Positions 46,884-56,795 of a DNA stretch of 64,000 nucleotides are shown one piece after another. The stretch is from positions 79,979 to 143,978 of the forward strand of contig CALJJQ010000039.1 in NCBI GenBank assembly GCA_937973965.1. The letters are read 5' to 3'. A program made the position numbers and the translations under genes. Under the pieces are notes generated by a model, which ran no database searches, was not told where the DNA came from, and saw only the letters and a list, made by a program, of their open reading frames with translations. How positions within the stretch are numbered: the stretch's first letter is position 1; each line of letters opens with the position of its first letter. Origin of the DNA: an uncultured Calothrix sp. (GTDB taxonomy: Bacteria; Cyanobacteriota; Cyanobacteriia; Cyanobacteriales; Nostocaceae).

Positions 46884-49496
46884 CTATCTCTGTTCCACAC
46901 CTCCTACAACTGGGGTAAATTCGTCTCCTGCAAACGGATCGGTTCCCCCAGTCCAGTTAAAGTCACTGATGCGGAAACTAATTCCACCTAATTCCAAAAC
47001 CGGGTTATAACGCAGTGTCACCCCGTAGGTGCGACGACTGTATTCTAGGGAGTATTCAGTACTGCTACTTTTACCGTTATCCAGGTTGAGGGATGTTTGG
47101 AAACCAAAGCGAAATGGTCCGTAAATTTGCTGGACAATGCCAAAATTCAATAAACGGTTATCCACAAATCGATCAAATAAAAATGGTGATTTCCCATCAC
47201 GCACCCCCTGGGAATAACTCAGACGGAAACCAGTGTAATCTAAAACCTGTTTGGAAAAATTACCAATTTGTCCCTCCAATCCAATTGTCCCAATCAAGGT
47301 ATTTTGACTATCCCCATTGGTATAATAGGTAGCTGTGCCATTAACCTCTCCAAAGGCATTTAAATAGGGTAAAACTGGGTTTGGCGTATATTTTAGTCCC
47401 TCGGTTGAGGTCGCTGGTAGGGTTTGACCGCGCCAAATGGGGATACTACCAAAGATTTTGGCGTTTCCCTGAAATCTTCCCAGGGAAATTAAATCATTAT
47501 CACGAATTGGTTCCAGTAGATCCAAACGGTCAGTGTTGGCGTTGATATATTGGGCACCAGCTTGGTAAGTTGCATTTAAGCCGGTTTTACCCAAGGGAAT
47601 AACTGGTGAAAGAATTACCGCTCCGAAACTGCTTTGGACACGTTGAAAACCCAGGGTTCCATTATACAGGCGATCGCGGTAATTAAAATCCAGGTTGAAT
47701 AGGTGGGGTCTGGTATCCCCAATCACTTGCTGAAAGCGTAAATTTGCCCGCAGGTTATTATCAATGTCTCCTAAATCCAGACTCTCTAAACTTGCTTGAC
47801 CATCAACTCGACTTTGAGGACCTAGTAGAGCTGTGACTTGACTTTTTAAGCCGAATAGGGAGGCAAAATTACCAGTATTATTAGCCACTGCTTTTTGGGC
47901 AAAAAACTGGGGGGTGATACTCCATTGTACGGTTTCTGTATTTACCGGTTCAAATCTCCGTTCCAAAAATAATCCTCCCCGTCTGTCACCGTCAAATCCC
48001 GGTGATGCGATTAAAGGTGTGACATTCCGTCCCCTTCGGTCAATTACCTGTTGGTTATAGGGTATGGGTAAGGAAAAACCTCCATCGAAAACTAATCTTT
48101 GTCCTTGAGTGCGAACTCGATCTCTAAATGGAGATTCACGGGTAAGGGTGACACGGTTTGCCCTTAATTCTAATTCAGGAGGGGAAAAGGGATCATTGGT
48201 TAACCGCACATCTTCAGCTTGCCAGCCACGGGGAAAAAAGTCAATGCGTCCAGCTTCAAACCGGATACGTCTCACTTCTCCCCCCTGTCTCGATAAGTTC
48301 AGATTACTGACATCAGGATTTCCCCCCAAGTTAACATCAATTCCCCCCGGACTCCCCACACCCGTCAATGGTTGGCGTTGACGAATGCGATCGCTCAAGG
48401 GTTGATGGGGAACCCCACCAGCTACACTTGGTGTAAATGACAAGTCTGTCCCCGCGCTAGGTATAAATATTTCGCCGCTACCACGCTGAATTTCGCCACT
48501 GTCTTGAATAAAGTTATAAACAAAGCGTCCCCCCCGCAAAACTTGATCCCCACGGGTGAGAGCAACATTACCATCCCCAACGGCAATTAAATTATCTAGG
48601 CTAACTTGCACCCGATCCGCATCCATCACCGCACCATCAAATCGGACAACGACGTTACCTTCTGCTGTCACCACCCGTCTTTGCTCATCATATTCTTGAC
48701 GGTCGGCAATCACTTCGACTATTCGCCGTGTATCTTGGTTAGTGGCTGGTGTTTGATTATTTTGATTGTTTTGGCTTTGAATTACTGGCTGCTCCTTGGA
48801 AGTAAAATCAATCGTTGTCGGTGTACTGTTAGTTCCTGTCCGTGATTTAAATTCCAGGGTGGAGGGACGGGGGTTGTCGTCAGAGGTCAGGGTGCTAAAT
48901 TTGACCATTAGAGGTTGTCCTGCACTTACTTGATTGGGAGCAGAATTAGTGTAGGTGGTTTTTTGTGAAGGTAAGTAATTAGAATTAGAAATATTTTGAT
49001 CAGCCTCTGATGGCCGATTTTGAGAATTATGTATAGTTTTTTTGATAGTATCAAGATTAACGGCAAATGATGTTGGCGATCGCCAAGATTTACCACTTTC
49101 TAAACCAGGTAAAATGGGGATACCTATTTCTAGCCCAGAGCCTAATAACTTGGCACTATTTTGAACTGGTTTGTCATAATTAGGAGTAAACTCCGGTGGA
49201 AATATTTCCGGAATACTACTAGGATTTATAGTACTCTTATTGACATTTTGATTTAGTGAACTTAACCCATCAACCCCTGATTTTACCTGTCCAGCACCAT
49301 CTACAATTTCAACATGGCTGGATGTAGGAGATTCAGTCGGGGATAATGGGGAATCTAGCTGTTTGGAATTAACCTGTTCAACCTCCGGGGGTTGAATTTG
49401 GTCATCCTTTGCATCTACACTAGTGGAAACCACACTTGCAGATGGAAACGTCGCCACAGCTAAGGACAGGTGGGGTGGCACAAAGGGGTAAACCAT
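46884..49496 (-). CDS. OstA/LptD-like outer-membrane protein (DUF3769-type)
   Basis: An 870-residue cyanobacterial protein of the OstA/LptA-LptD group. The first ~250 residues are Ser/Thr/Pro/Asn-rich and disordered. Residues about 260-345 form an OstA-like beta domain (RRIVEVIADRQEYDEQRRVV, then NVVVRFDGAVMDADRVQVSL and NVALTRGDQVLRGGRFVYNF). The rest is predicted beta-barrel-like with alternating hydrophobic strands (YSLEYSRRTYGVTLRYNPVLEL) and a C-terminal phenylalanine-rich region. Such proteins probably help insert envelope glycolipid. The N-terminus is unusual: the stretch SLAVATFPSASVVSTS is only a weak signal peptide, so the true start may lie elsewhere. Confidence 0.8.
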   Translation of the reverse strand: MVYPFVPPHLSLAVATFPSASVVSTSVDAKDDQIQPPEVEQVNSKQLDSPLSPTESPTSSHVEIVDGAGQVKSGVDGLSSLNQNVNKSTINPSSIPEIFPPEFTPNYDKPVQNSAKLLGSGLEIGIPILPGLESGKSWRSPTSFAVNLDTIKKTIHNSQNRPSEADQNISNSNYLPSQKTTYTNSAPNQVSAGQPLMVKFSTLTSDDNPRPSTLEFKSRTGTNSTPTTIDFTSKEQPVIQSQNNQNNQTPATNQDTRRIVEVIADRQEYDEQRRVVTAEGNVVVRFDGAVMDADRVQVSLDNLIAVGDGNVALTRGDQVLRGGRFVYNFIQDSGEIQRGSGEIFIPSAGTDLSFTPSVAGGVPHQPLSDRIRQRQPLTGVGSPGGIDVNLGGNPDVSNLNLSRQGGEVRRIRFEAGRIDFFPRGWQAEDVRLTNDPFSPPELELRANRVTLTRESPFRDRVRTQGQRLVFDGGFSLPIPYNQQVIDRRGRNVTPLIASPGFDGDRRGGLFLERRFEPVNTETVQWSITPQFFAQKAVANNTGNFASLFGLKSQVTALLGPQSRVDGQASLESLDLGDIDNNLRANLRFQQVIGDTRPHLFNLDFNYRDRLYNGTLGFQRVQSSFGAVILSPVIPLGKTGLNATYQAGAQYINANTDRLDLLEPIRDNDLISLGRFQGNAKIFGSIPIWRGQTLPATSTEGLKYTPNPVLPYLNAFGEVNGTATYYTNGDSQNTLIGTIGLEGQIGNFSKQVLDYTGFRLSYSQGVRDGKSPFLFDRFVDNRLLNFGIVQQIYGPFRFGFQTSLNLDNGKSSSTEYSLEYSRRTYGVTLRYNPVLELGGISFRISDFNWTGGTDPFAGDEFTPVVGGVEQR

Positions 49497-49823
49497 ATTG
49501 CAGCAAAGCTATGCTTAGTAAGTAGTCAACAAATAGTCGGAAGGAACAACCTCCCGACTCGACAATTTTGCCTGAACATCAAGCAATTTGTTCAGTTAAA
49601 GCCACAACACTTTTGCTAGGAATTCGATTCAATTGTCATTTTCAGACAGATTTTCCCATTGAGCGATCGCATTTGTGATGAAAGAGATTCATGTATCAGT
49701 CACAACAATATCCGCCCTGAGAAAACCGATTATACCCAGCATGTCATATGTGCCAAACTTCCACTCCAATCTGCCATAATACGTAAAACATGCAAAATTG
49801 GGCTGGAAAACATTGCTGTAGAA
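49497..49823. other. Gap between the OstA-like gene and psbI
   Basis: No further gene; the 77-residue + ORF at 49659 is antisense to psbI and non-coding. Promoter of the OstA-like gene is expected here. Confidence 0.4.
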
Positions 49824-49940
49824 TTACTCGAAATCACGACGACCGGGGTTACGAGCAGGGTCATTGGACAAAAATCCAAATACAAACAATGAAACGAAGA
49901 AGGCAACAACAATGTAAACAACTACTTTTAAAGCCAGCAT
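49824..49940 (-). CDS. psbI: Photosystem II reaction-centre protein I
   Basis: Missed by the ORF track because it is only 38 residues. The minus strand reads [20 protein letters not shown] then [18 protein letters not shown] and a stop. The single membrane helix at residues 4-24 and the conserved tail SxDPARNPxRxD identify PsbI, a small PSII subunit beside D1 that supports early assembly and dimer stability. The sequence AAAGGAAT lies upstream of ATG as the ribosome-binding site. Its length and sequence are standard. Confidence 0.97.
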
Positions 49941-50992
49941 GACGTTAAATTCCTTTGGGTATATTTTGAAAGCGCTCATGACAGCAAAAACCAGGATATA
50001 GAGTTGAAAAAACCAGGGAAAACACCTAGTAATCGCACCCCTTTCACCTCAATGCTGTATCCAGAACAGGAATTTTCGTGACTCCAGGAATCATGAAAAA
50101 TCCCCTTTTCCTCAGCGCTTTGGCAATGCAAAAACTACAACTCTAACTATCTTACCCAAATCTCACCCCTTTTTGGCGGAAATAACGGTTGTGACTCAGT
50201 GAGTTTCAGAAATGTTTACAGTTCGTTAGCAGCGAATGAATTCCTAACTCAAATTATTGACTCTTGTGCTTGTTGACGTTAATTGAATTGCGAGGTTTCC
50301 CGATCTATCCCCTCTAAACCTCCATTGAAGCAAATCCCGAAAATTTGCAGGGATTAGCCTATATGTACTACTAACACCAAACCTGTAGATGCACTTAGCC
50401 CAATCTGCTGTTTGAGATCAGAGCAGTTTTTCCCACTTAATACTACGTGAGTTCGATGAGTTATAAAGCCTAAAAATCTTGTCCAGGATTATTCGTGGGA
50501 AATAAAGGTTTTTAAAAACCTCTTCGTATGTTGAGAATAAAATCAGTAAACCTGGAATTAGCAATTTATTGACTTCGTTCTCAACTAATTAATGAGGTTA
50601 CTTTAAACCTTAACTGACAAAATTATTGATTCACAAGGATTGTAGTGTTTAAAAGCCGTCGAATTCACCTTAATACTCACTTTCAAGTGAGAAAGAAAAT
50701 CAAGCCGTTACTCCAGGTTGATCCCGGATTTTCTCTTAGGGAATAGTCCGTGACGGGAGTAGGGAATGGAAAGAATATTAAGCTGTTGCTCGACGTTTAT
50801 CGTTCACTCATGAGAATACATATACTTACCACGTTCATCCACTGAGCTTTCATTAATACGGATGATGCTCACAAATAAACTGTCATCCATCAACTGTCAA
50901 CCCAACAAAAAGGAAATATAAAGGAAATATATTAGTACACGAAGTATAACTTACTCGTTCAACATCCAGGTAAAACACCTTTTCTGTAATTC
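49941..50992. other. 1-kb intergenic region with a family-D repeat
   Basis: No supported gene. It holds one copy of repeat family D at 50528-50610 and a GGGAATAG-type stretch near 50740. The psbI promoter must lie in the first 200 bases. Confidence 0.5.
50528..50610 (-). repeat. Dispersed repeat family D, inverted copy
   Basis: The reverse complement starts AGGTTTAAAGTAACCTCATT and ends TACTGATTTTATTCTCAACAT, matching 57349-57431 with few differences and partly 28070-28104. Confidence 0.85.
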
Positions 50993-51745
50993 CTATCTAC
51001 CAGAAATGCCTTCTATTCTCATCAACTGCTCTATCTCCATCCTTTCTCCTTGCTGCACTTCCTCCGACTGGTTCAAGGATGGTTTTCTTTGTTTAATTAC
51101 TTTAGCTGGAACCCCAACCGCAACCGAATAGGGGGGAATATCCCTAGTAACCACAGAACCTGCACCAATTACACAACCTTTACCAATTGTTACCCCATCG
51201 ATAACTGTGACACCATGACCCAACCAACAGTCATCACCAATTACAATCCCTTTCCGGGTTACTCCTTGGGAAGCAATGTCAACCGTTGGATCGGCAAAAT
51301 TATGGTTGTTCGCATATATACCCGTATGGGAAGCGATGAGACAAGATTTACCAATTCGGATATTTCCTGGACCCGCAAAACAAACATAGGGACCAATATA
51401 TGTATTCTTATCGATAAAAAAGTATGTGTTATCCAAAGCACGAATATCGACCCCGTATTGAATCTGAACACCATCTTCAAAAATGACTCTGTTGTTATCC
51501 CCGATGGCATTCACATTCGCATTTCTCATGATTTGCACTCCATCACCCAATTCAATTGCTGATGTGTTCATAAAATCCACATTATGTTGAATCCAGGTGT
51601 TTTTACCAATCCGTCGAAAAATTAACCGATAAAACCACACTCGTAACTGGGAACCGACAATCCGAGTGGGAATTCCCGAAAGCAAGTTGAGAAGGATAAA
51701 TTCGAGGAGACGATGAATTTTTTTATTCGTAATTCTTCTATTCAT
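50993..51745 (-). CDS. Hexapeptide-repeat acyltransferase, paralogue A
   Basis: A 250-residue left-handed beta-helix acyltransferase of the WbbJ/maltose O-acetyltransferase type. Hexapeptide repeats run from about residue 60 to 210 (NRVIFEDGVQIQYGVDIRAL, IGKSCLIASHTGIYANNHNF, IGKGCVIGAGSVVTRDIPPY). The catalytic histidine is likely in ANNHNF. The end VAVGVPAKVIKQR is typical. An N-terminal helical part of about 35 residues precedes the beta helix. It is paralogous to the next gene on the same strand, 190 bases away. Substrate unknown; probably sugar or exopolysaccharide acetylation. Confidence 0.88.
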   Translation of the reverse strand: MNRRITNKKIHRLLEFILLNLLSGIPTRIVGSQLRVWFYRLIFRRIGKNTWIQHNVDFMNTSAIELGDGVQIMRNANVNAIGDNNRVIFEDGVQIQYGVDIRALDNTYFFIDKNTYIGPYVCFAGPGNIRIGKSCLIASHTGIYANNHNFADPTVDIASQGVTRKGIVIGDDCWLGHGVTVIDGVTIGKGCVIGAGSVVTRDIPPYSVAVGVPAKVIKQRKPSLNQSEEVQQGERMEIEQLMRIEGISGR

Positions 51746-51935
51746 GATGCGAACACAGATGTTACTGAAAAAGTTTGCGAAAAAAATGGCAAAATGTACT
51801 TTTCAAATCAACTAGATGCAAAAAAATGTTGTTGATATTTGTGGAGATTTGCTTCTCTATCGGTGATGATTCAAAGGCTCAATGACTAAATATTCCCTTG
51901 AAATCATCACTCACATAACTAACTCAATTAGCGAT

Positions 51936-52652
51936 TTAATTAGAAGTAGTCAAACTTTGTTTTGCCAAATCACTAAATTTAATTCCCTGATTTGATTCAC
52001 CATCAACAAGACGATTTTTAATTACTTTAGCTGGGACACCCACTGCAACCGAATAGGGTGGAATATCCTTAGTCACAACTGCACCAGCACCAATCACACT
52101 TCCTTTACCAATGGTGACACCATCTAATACCGTTACAGCATGACCTAACCAACAATCATCTTCAATTACTATACCTTTACGACTAATTCCCTGAGCAGTT
52201 ATAGGTTCTTCTATATTGTGAAAGCGGTGATTATTCGCATATATACCACAGTGAGCAGCAATTAAACATCTTTCACCAATTACGATATCACCTGGTCCTG
52301 TGATACAAACATCGGAACCGATAAATGTGTCTTTCTTAATCGTAATATCGGTGTGGTCTAAACAGCCAATATCAACGTTCCTTTCTAAAGCCACACCACT
52401 TTCCAAACGGATATGATTGTTCTCACCAGCAGCATTGAATCGGACTCCCCGGAAAATATGCACACCATCACCGATTTCTGCGCAATATGCATTTACCAGT
52501 TCTACTCCGTCTTGGATATACACCGATTTACCTAAGCGAGCAAAGATGGTTCTGTAGATTACATTTCGTAATTTGGGTCCCAGAAATAGGGTGGGGATAG
52601 CGCCAAACAAAGTTGTGATTAGCAATTCATAAAATCGTTTTAATTTACTCAT
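51936..52652 (-). CDS. Hexapeptide-repeat acyltransferase, paralogue B
   Basis: A 238-residue paralogue of the neighbouring gene. Shared blocks include the N-terminal LRNVIYRTIFARLGKSVYIQ, CLIAAHCGIYANNHRFHNIE (catalytic His), GIVIEDDCWLGHAVTVLDGV and IPPYSVAVGVPAKVIKNR. The two differ in the middle strands and in the extreme C-terminus, so they have diverged after a tandem duplication and may have different acceptors. Upstream lies a 1.2-kb gap that should hold the promoter for the pair. Confidence 0.88.
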   Translation of the reverse strand: MSKLKRFYELLITTLFGAIPTLFLGPKLRNVIYRTIFARLGKSVYIQDGVELVNAYCAEIGDGVHIFRGVRFNAAGENNHIRLESGVALERNVDIGCLDHTDITIKKDTFIGSDVCITGPGDIVIGERCLIAAHCGIYANNHRFHNIEEPITAQGISRKGIVIEDDCWLGHAVTVLDGVTIGKGSVIGAGAVVTKDIPPYSVAVGVPAKVIKNRLVDGESNQGIKFSDLAKQSLTTSN

Positions 52653-53901
52653 ATGTCATCCCGTAGTTATTGTTAAAATAGGCTTTTGGGGTTTTGAATT
52701 GATATTTATTTTTCTTGAGTTTTACCTCATTCTCAATGGCAGATAAATTTGGATTTTAAATCAACTGCATAGAGATATTTAGGAATTGTATTTGGGCTTT
52801 TTCAGTTAATTATCCTCCAAATAAATATGTTTTTCTTTACCCTTCGCATTCAAGGAATCAATTTTGGAGTATTAGACAACAAAAGTAATACAGTTATTTG
52901 CCCAGATAATCAAAAGAAAGTATGAACAATATTACTTTTTACGTTCCATTTCCCAAATATTTTTATCCATCCAGATTGCCTGTTAACGGGTTTTTCTAGT
53001 TAGTACTAAATCCGCAAAATCAAACATTGATATCTGTTGAATATCTAGATATTAGTCACTCAAACATCACCATAACAGTTTTTTCGAATTATTTAGAAAC
53101 TAGTAATACTTTATTCTTTGACTATTTTTGACGAATTTTCAGGCTAGCCAACCTGTCAGTAAATTGAAAGCTAAACAAATATTATACTGACATGTCCATT
53201 TCTAAATAATTCGGGAAAAATTGCGTTCCCAACTAGGCTCGAATCAGCTACCTAGTCATGGATACAGAGCACAATATAACTCTCATAACTTGGAAGATGT
53301 TCATAAATCAAAAATTCAGCCTGGGTTTCTCACCAATTCCTAAATCTTTTAGGGATTAGGGAACAGGAATAGTAGAAAAATTGATCCCTTGTTCAACACT
53401 TGTCACACACTTGTAATAAACACAGGCATATGGGGTGCGCAGCTAAGACACCCGAAAATTCCACCTGTATTTTATGAACACTTCCTCAGAGTTACACTGT
53501 TTATATAAATTAATGATGCAAATATTTTTGAACTCAATGGCAAGTCTCACCCAATATCAAGGGGGAGCATCCCCAACCTCTGCCATTACATTAAAATCCA
53601 CCATCGGGGCAAACAAGTATAATCTTCCCCGATTCAAGTAACGGCTCAGTTGCAGCCAGTTATCGTGTTGTGCTGCTACTTTCATTAGTAAAACCCATTC
53701 CACAAGACTAGATGACCCAGCAACTCCGACGAAATTGAATAATCAGGCAATAATTGACTCAGAATACCTTTGTATTCTAGGCTATCACTGCTACTCAAAC
53801 ATTAATATATTTCAAGGATAGTAATTTAATATTACCGATATATTCTCGAAAAACTACTTAATTCACCGAAACTATACAAACAATTCATGTAATTTTTGCC
53901 T
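52653..53901. other. 1.2-kb intergenic region with a hairpin element
   Basis: No gene supported. The only ordered structure is the inverted repeat at 53079-53220. The stretch is AT-rich elsewhere. Confidence 0.5.
53079..53220. repeat. Short element with 21-bp terminal inverted repeats
   Basis: The arm TTTTTTCGAATTATTTAGAA at 53079 matches the reverse complement of TTTCTAAATAATTCGGGAAA at 53199 with two mismatches. The 100-base interior holds a further hairpin (CCTGTCAGTA with TACTGACATG). The size and structure recall a MITE or a small structured RNA. No second copy is seen in this window. Confidence 0.55.
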
Positions 53902-54336
53902 TTATAGCCATTGTCCTCCCCGAAAACGCCAACGGGGGAAAATGATTCGCATCAAGCTTTGAGAACAGATAAATACCCCTAACCAAACTAGACTGTAGTG
54001 GGATAGAAAGACTAAAGAGTCTAATTCTTCTTTGGGAATCGGAATTGGTAAAAAGCCGAATAGCTTGACTCCGCAAAACACAAAAACCATCTCCCAGATA
54101 CCAGCCATTAACTGATACGCTGCTGGCCAATCCCGATCCCATCGGTATTTTTGTATCTGGTTATACAATATATCCCAAGCCAAACCAAAAATGGCGACAT
54201 ATCCAAGTATCCAGTAATAAACGGAATTTGCACCAGGACCGATAATACCCATTGCAAAGGGTAGGGAAATTAGGATTCCCACTGTTCCTAATAGTAGTAA
54301 ACGTGTTTGCCAACGGCCAAATAATGTTGGAGTCAT
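53902..54336 (-). CDS. Conserved cyanobacterial four-helix membrane protein
   Basis: A 144-residue membrane protein. Four hydrophobic segments are visible: about residues 11-32 (RLLLLGTVGILISLPFAMGII), 39-60 (VYYWILGYVAIFGLAWDILY), 77-98 (MAGIWEMVFVFCGVKLFGFLP) and 109-130 (LVFLSHYSLVWLGVFICSQS). The C-terminus is basic (FPRWRFRGGQW). I do not recognise a family. The start codon is preceded by CCAAAATCCAAAATC repeats on the coding strand instead of a Shine-Dalgarno. It lies 140 bases downstream of the SGNH hydrolase and may be co-transcribed. Confidence 0.7.
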   Translation of the reverse strand: MTPTLFGRWQTRLLLLGTVGILISLPFAMGIIGPGANSVYYWILGYVAIFGLAWDILYNQIQKYRWDRDWPAAYQLMAGIWEMVFVFCGVKLFGFLPIPIPKEELDSLVFLSHYSLVWLGVFICSQSLMRIIFPRWRFRGGQWL

Positions 54337-54476
54337 TTGATTTTGGATTTTGGATTACTTTTTGTCTTGTTTGCAAACGACGGTAAAGCTTACGCACTCG
54401 TTACTTATACACACTTAACTCCATCATCTACTACTCCCTACTCACAATACTTAAAATCTATACAAGTTTTGAATAT

Positions 54477-55202
54477 TTAAATACTAGCCTGACAAAGGGT
54501 TTTGGGGGAGTATTGAGTGGGAATTGCGTCCCAGTTTTTGACAGCATTTAGTAAAGTTTGATATCCCAGAGCGTTGGGATGTAAACCATCATCGCTTAAA
54601 CGTGCGTTAATCCAATCCTGGGAATGTGCCATCCATTGTTGAAATATATCTAAATAGGGGATACGGCGATCGCAACATGCTTGACGAGTAATTTCCTTAT
54701 ATATGTATTGGTCGGCATGATTGTAGTATAAACAATCGAGAAATGGCATTTTTTCTTCATTCACGGGAACCATACCTACAAATAAGACGGGACACAGCTG
54801 ACTTGCATGGTCAAGCAAGTCCCCTATCTGGGTTTCAAATCGGCTTAATTCCGTGTAGGGTTTACCATCTAAACGTCCCACCCGTGCAGAATCGTTGACA
54901 CCAACCGATAAAATAATTAAGTCGGGGACACGATTGCGCAACTCTCCTCGGTGACGAAACTCAGTTTCTAGACGTTGAGCAACTTGACTAGTGCGATCGC
55001 CCCGTACTCCCAAATTATATAAAATATGACCTGGACGCTGTGGACACATCCATTCCCGTCGCAATCTTTCTACCCAACCACCACCTTCCGGGTCTCCAAA
55101 TCCATATACAAGGCTGTCCCCCAAAACAACTATTTTTAAAGGCTGTTGCTGCTTCGAGATTAACAAATGCTCCATGTTCCCAGAGGCTTCCAATAAGTAC
55201 AT
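54477..55202 (-). CDS. SGNH/GDSL-family hydrolase
   Basis: A 241-residue esterase or lipase-like hydrolase. The catalytic blocks are present: block I IVVLGDSLVYGFG (Ser), block II NLGVRGDRT (Gly), block III LSVGVNDSARVG (Asn) and block V LSDDGLHPNALGY (Asp and His). No signal peptide is seen, so it is cytoplasmic; an internal ATG ten codons in (MEHLLISKQQQ) is an equally good start. Similar proteins act on acyl or acetyl esters of sugars and lipids. The substrate here is unknown. The two acetyltransferases nearby make a sugar-acetyl ester one possibility, as inference only. Confidence 0.88.
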   Translation of the reverse strand: MYLLEASGNMEHLLISKQQQPLKIVVLGDSLVYGFGDPEGGGWVERLRREWMCPQRPGHILYNLGVRGDRTSQVAQRLETEFRHRGELRNRVPDLIILSVGVNDSARVGRLDGKPYTELSRFETQIGDLLDHASQLCPVLFVGMVPVNEEKMPFLDCLYYNHADQYIYKEITRQACCDRRIPYLDIFQQWMAHSQDWINARLSDDGLHPNALGYQTLLNAVKNWDAIPTQYSPKTLCQASI

Positions 55203-55325
55203 GTTTCAAAATTTATCTTTGATTATCTTCAAAATTCTATACATTTTCATGCCATTGTCAGTACTCTTCATGGGGATTTCATAAATGTACTGGGTATTTT
55301 TCAGGAAGTGGCGATCGCAAGTAGT

Positions 55326-55455
55326 AGTCCACCACATTAATTGTGATGGGTGAGGAAAAGCACGTAGCAGCGCTAGTCTACGACAACCCTGCGGGTATAG
55401 CGCCTGATATTAAAACTTTTTCGTGGCTAAAGCCACTACTATTAACCCCTCGGAA
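55326..55455 (+). repeat. Dispersed repeat family C, full copy
   Basis: Runs from AGTCCACCACATTAATTGTG to ACTATTAACCCC, about 130 bases, and aligns with the inverted copy 42430-42556. It occupies much of the 475-base gap between the hydrolase and the epimerase; nothing else is seen there. Confidence 0.85.
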
Positions 55456-55677
55456 AGTATGAGATGAACCAATAGCACTCAGTCAACCCTAAAAAATACT
55501 GGGTGAAGGTAAGCTTTCTGGAGTAGAAGATGCAGGGGAAGAAAACTTGAGATTTCATCACGGGGTCATCGGTTCCAAGTTATTTGGTGACAATTTCTGT
55601 AGCATGGAGGGGAGTATCCAGATTACCCTTGTGAATGTTGACTTAAACTAAACAAAAATTCAAAATCCTCGAAAATT

Positions 55678-56625
55678 ATGGCGAAAAAAATCGTTACCGG
55701 AGCAGGTGGTTTTATCGGTTCCCATTTGACAGATACTTTACTTCAGCAGGGACATGAGGTAATCGGAATTGATGAATTTAATGATTACTACGATACCAAC
55801 CTCAAACGCAAAAATATTGCCCATCTTCAAGAACACCCTCAGTTTGAATTAATTGAAGCGGAAATCCAAACTCTAGATTGGCACAAGTTGCTAGCGGATG
55901 CAGATGTAGTCTACCACCAAGCTGCTCAAGCTGGGGTACGTGCAAGCTGGGGACAGGGTTTTCGCATGTATACTGAACGCAATATTAACGCTACCCAGGT
56001 AATACTCGAAGCAGCCAAAGATGCCAAAAACCTGCAACGGTTCGTATTTGCTTCCACGTCCAGTGTGTATGGCGATGCGGAAACCTTACCCACCCACGAA
56101 GGAATTTGTCCAGCACCGGTTTCTCCCTACGGTATCACTAAATTAGCGGCGGAACGGTTATGTCTGCTGTATCACAAAAACTTCGGTGTCCCCTTTGTCT
56201 CCCTCCGCTATTTTACCGTTTATGGACCTCGGCAACGTCCAGATATGGCCTTCCACAAATTCTTTAAAGCTGTTTTGGACAACCAAGCCATTCCCATCTA
56301 CGGTGACGGCGAACAAACCCGTGATTTTACCTTTGTCAGCGATGCTGTTGCAGCTAATTTAGCTGCTGCGACTGCTCCGGATGTGGTGGGAGAAATTTTC
56401 AATATCGGTGGTGGGAGTCGGGTAGTTCTTTCCCAGGTTTTGCAAACTATGGAGGAAATTGTTGGCCAACCCATTCAACGTAACCATATCGGCAAAGCAA
56501 TGGGAGATGCACGCCACACAGCCGCAGATATTAGTAAAGCCCAGAAACTACTCGGTTGGCAACCCCAGGTTTCCCTGCGCGATGGTTTAACTCAAGAATG
56601 GGAGTGGATTCAGACGCTGTATTGA
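55678..56625 (+). CDS. NAD-dependent sugar-nucleotide epimerase (UDP-glucuronate 4-epimerase-like)
   Basis: A 315-residue extended short-chain dehydrogenase. It has the Rossmann motif GAGGFIGSHLTD, the active-site block VFASTSSVYGDAETLPTHEG and the catalytic SPYGITKLAAERL (YxxxK), then RYFTVYGPRQRPDMAF, typical of UDP-glucose/UDP-glucuronate 4-epimerases. It makes nucleotide sugars for polysaccharides; the exact substrate cannot be read by eye. A degenerate CAAAATCC repeat lies in front of the ATG. It stands alone on the + strand. Confidence 0.88.
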   Translation: MAKKIVTGAGGFIGSHLTDTLLQQGHEVIGIDEFNDYYDTNLKRKNIAHLQEHPQFELIEAEIQTLDWHKLLADADVVYHQAAQAGVRASWGQGFRMYTERNINATQVILEAAKDAKNLQRFVFASTSSVYGDAETLPTHEGICPAPVSPYGITKLAAERLCLLYHKNFGVPFVSLRYFTVYGPRQRPDMAFHKFFKAVLDNQAIPIYGDGEQTRDFTFVSDAVAANLAAATAPDVVGEIFNIGGGSRVVLSQVLQTMEEIVGQPIQRNHIGKAMGDARHTAADISKAQKLLGWQPQVSLRDGLTQEWEWIQTLY

Positions 56626-56795
56626 TTTACCAAGTTGCCCGCTATTTTCGGATGTAATTGCAAAAGTCCTCCACAAGAGGACTAAATCCGAAAATCATCA
56701 GGCGATCACTTTCAATCCATTTCTATCTGGAGACGCTTGTTATGCTGCCGTGTTAACCTGCACTCATCTCCAATAAATTCTTACCAAAACCTATT

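Noticed and set aside
46718-46918. 66-residue + ORF after the BrkB-like gene
   Set aside because: No ribosome-binding site, overlaps the 3' end of the OstA-like gene on the other strand, no similarity.
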